Below, in pieces: positions 6,507-7,756 of a stretch of DNA of 7,756 nt (positions are counted from its first letter, which is position 1; every line of letters begins with the position of its first letter). The position numbers and the translations under genes were made by a program. The notes beneath the pieces were generated by a model. It did no database searches. It was given only the letters and a program-made list of their open reading frames with translations, and had not been told where the DNA came from. The DNA is taken from positions 1 to 7,756 of the forward strand of contig JANYHX010000224.1 in assembly GCA_025362155.1 (NCBI GenBank). Reading direction: 5' to 3'. Source of the DNA: Gallionella sp. (lineage in GTDB: Bacteria > Pseudomonadota > Gammaproteobacteria > Burkholderiales > Gallionellaceae).

Positions 6507-7756
6507 GCCCGATCCCCAATCGCTTCCACGGTGATCGTGCCGAACATTGCGCCTAATTCAGCCGTGAGGAAATGCCCCGCCGCCACGCGGGCGGTAGCCA
6601 CCGGCATGCTGTCATCGGCACGCGCCACCAAGCGCACGCTGGCTTTGCCCTGATGCACATTTACCAAGTCGCCGGCGCGCACATTCAGTTTCTGCAACTC
6701 GCTGCTATGCATCGCCACACCAGGAACGGCTGCGTCATGCGTCATTTGCAACGAGGCTGCACGGCGTACTACAGCATCAGCAAAATAGATCGGCACATCG
6801 CTGATGCGTTGCAAACCTGCATTATTACTGTTGGTCAAAGCTTGCAGCGCGATCCCTGCAATATGATTATTCAATTTGTCCGTCACGTTCTGCTCTGCCA
6901 GCTTCGGATTTGGCAATACTTCATCGCGTACCGCTTCACTGGAGTCGTAATCAAAACCAGCTACACCGAGCAAATTGCCCAACACCCGCAACACCTTCCA
7001 GGCCGGACGCGTTTCACCTAAAGGCTTGACCGCACCCCGGAAACTTTGCACCCGCCCCTCGGTATTCACAAAAGTGCCGGAAGTTTCGGTGAACGGCGCG
7101 ATTGGCAATAACACATCGGCGTATTCCGTCGCGTGGTGTTTATAGGCAGACATGGCCACCACCATATCGGCGGCGTGCATTGCGGCCACCGCCTGTTGTG
7201 CGTCATGCATGTCCAGCTCCGGCTCGACATTTAGCAGCATATACGCCTTGCGCGGCGATGCCAGCATCTGCGCGGCATTCATCCCCTGCGCACCCGGCAG
7301 CGCACCGGCCAGATAAGCACCTACAGTATTTGCCGCCTCGCCCAGGTAACCGAATTTCGCGCCACACAATGCGGCGATATGCTCGGCCAGCAAGGAAATT
7401 TGCACAGCCTGCGGATGCTGTTGCGCAAAATTGCCGAGCAATACTGCGACACGCTCACCACTTGCCAGACTGTGCGCGATGGCAAGCGCTTGCGCAGAGG
7501 GTTGCACCACTTCGATAATTTTCTGTATGTCGCGGGATAATGGCGATCCTAATAGGAGAACGGATTTCTCAGCAGCGAGCACTTTCAGGATTTGCGCCAG
7601 TACATTGACCAACTCACTTGGAGCAATGATGGACTTGTTTGCCACCGGCATCAGTAATTCGTCATCGCTGGCATGCACGATGTTGGCCTGCGCACCCTTC
7701 TTGACGGCCCGCCGCACGCGCTGTGCAAGCAAAGGATGATCTTTGCGCAGAAAACT
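6503..7756 (-). CDS. nuoG: NADH-quinone oxidoreductase subunit G, C-terminal 417 residues (cut by window edge)
   Basis: NuoG is the large iron-sulfur subunit of the peripheral arm. Its N-terminal half, not in this window, carries the [2Fe-2S] and [4Fe-4S] clusters; the part seen here is the molybdopterin-oxidoreductase-like domain, which is structural in complex I. The frame is open to the right edge, where it reads [22 protein letters not shown], so the gene continues beyond it. The segment [30 protein letters not shown] (about residues 212-241 of the visible part) is a strong NuoG signature. The last 110 residues, with [29 protein letters not shown], resemble the small barrel domain found at the C-terminus of molybdopterin oxidoreductases. 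The visible part is about half of a usual NuoG of roughly 780 residues. The gene ends by overlapping nuoH by 4 nt. A TTG at 7732 is merely an internal Leu codon, not a start. Confidence 0.97.
   Translation of the reverse strand, partial: SFLRKDHPLLAQRVRRAVKKGAQANIVHASDDELLMPVANKSIIAPSELVNVLAQILKVLAAEKSVLLLGSPLSRDIQKIIEVVQPSAQALAIAHSLASGERVAVLLGNFAQQHPQAVQISLLAEHIAALCGAKFGYLGEAANTVGAYLAGALPGAQGMNAAQMLASPRKAYMLLNVEPELDMHDAQQAVAAMHAADMVVAMSAYKHHATEYADVLLPIAPFTETSGTFVNTEGRVQSFRGAVKPLGETRPAWKVLRVLGNLLGVAGFDYDSSEAVRDEVLPNPKLAEQNVTDKLNNHIAGIALQALTNSNNAGLQRISDVPIYFADAVVRRAASLQMTHDAAVPGVAMHSSELQKLNVRAGDLVNVHQGKASVRLVARADDSMPVATARVAAGHFLTAELGAMFGTITVEAIGDRA

Noticed and set aside
6503..7732. nuoG as a complete 409-codon gene starting at 7732
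   Set aside because: The proposed start is an internal TTG Leu codon; the frame continues in NuoG-like sequence (SFLRKDHPL) to the window edge, so the gene is cut, not short.

Overview
The window is one uninterrupted block of a bacterial nuo operon, which encodes respiratory complex I (proton-translocating NADH:quinone oxidoreductase). Every gene lies on the minus strand. In transcription order (right to left) they are the 3' part of nuoG, then nuoH, nuoI, nuoJ, nuoK, nuoL and nuoM, all complete, and the first 90 codons of nuoN, cut by the left edge. The order G-H-I-J-K-L-M-N is the classical 14-gene proteobacterial one. Protein style (162-residue NuoI ending AD-x-YR, 674-residue NuoL with a His-rich loop, NuoG with the ADVLLP / [13 protein letters not shown] signature) suggests a betaproteobacterium, perhaps of the Nitrosomonadales. 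That placement is inference from remembered families, not a search result.

Layout: nuoG C-terminal half 6503-7756; nuoH 5466-6506, overlapping nuoG by 4 nt (ATGA); nuoI 4960-5448 with a strong Shine-Dalgarno; nuoJ 4272-4871; nuoK 3916-4221 with a GTG start; nuoL 1892-3916, sharing one base with nuoK (TGATG); nuoM 321-1808; nuoN 1-270. Gaps are short (17-50 bp) or absent, except nuoI-nuoJ (88 bp) and nuoL-nuoM (83 bp). No gene-free stretch exceeds 100 bp, and I see no tRNA, CRISPR, insertion sequence or phage sequence.

The genes build one machine. NuoG and NuoI carry iron-sulfur clusters or scaffold in the peripheral arm and deliver electrons towards quinone. NuoH joins the arms and forms part of the quinone chamber. 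NuoJ and NuoK sit next to it. NuoL, NuoM and NuoN are the three antiporter-like proton channels of the membrane arm. All key charged residues I checked are present, so nothing suggests decay.

The unexpected content is in the two long gaps. Each is mostly filled by an imperfect palindrome whose arms are tandem arrays of a 7-bp unit: GTGAAA-type heptamers between nuoI and nuoJ, CTAG-type heptamers between nuoL and nuoM. The units are unrelated in sequence but share the same design (heptamer arrays facing each other, predicted to fold into long mRNA hairpins). In the first case the stop codon of nuoI lies inside the repeat. This paired heptamer element is the best candidate here for something poorly described; the genes themselves are ordinary.
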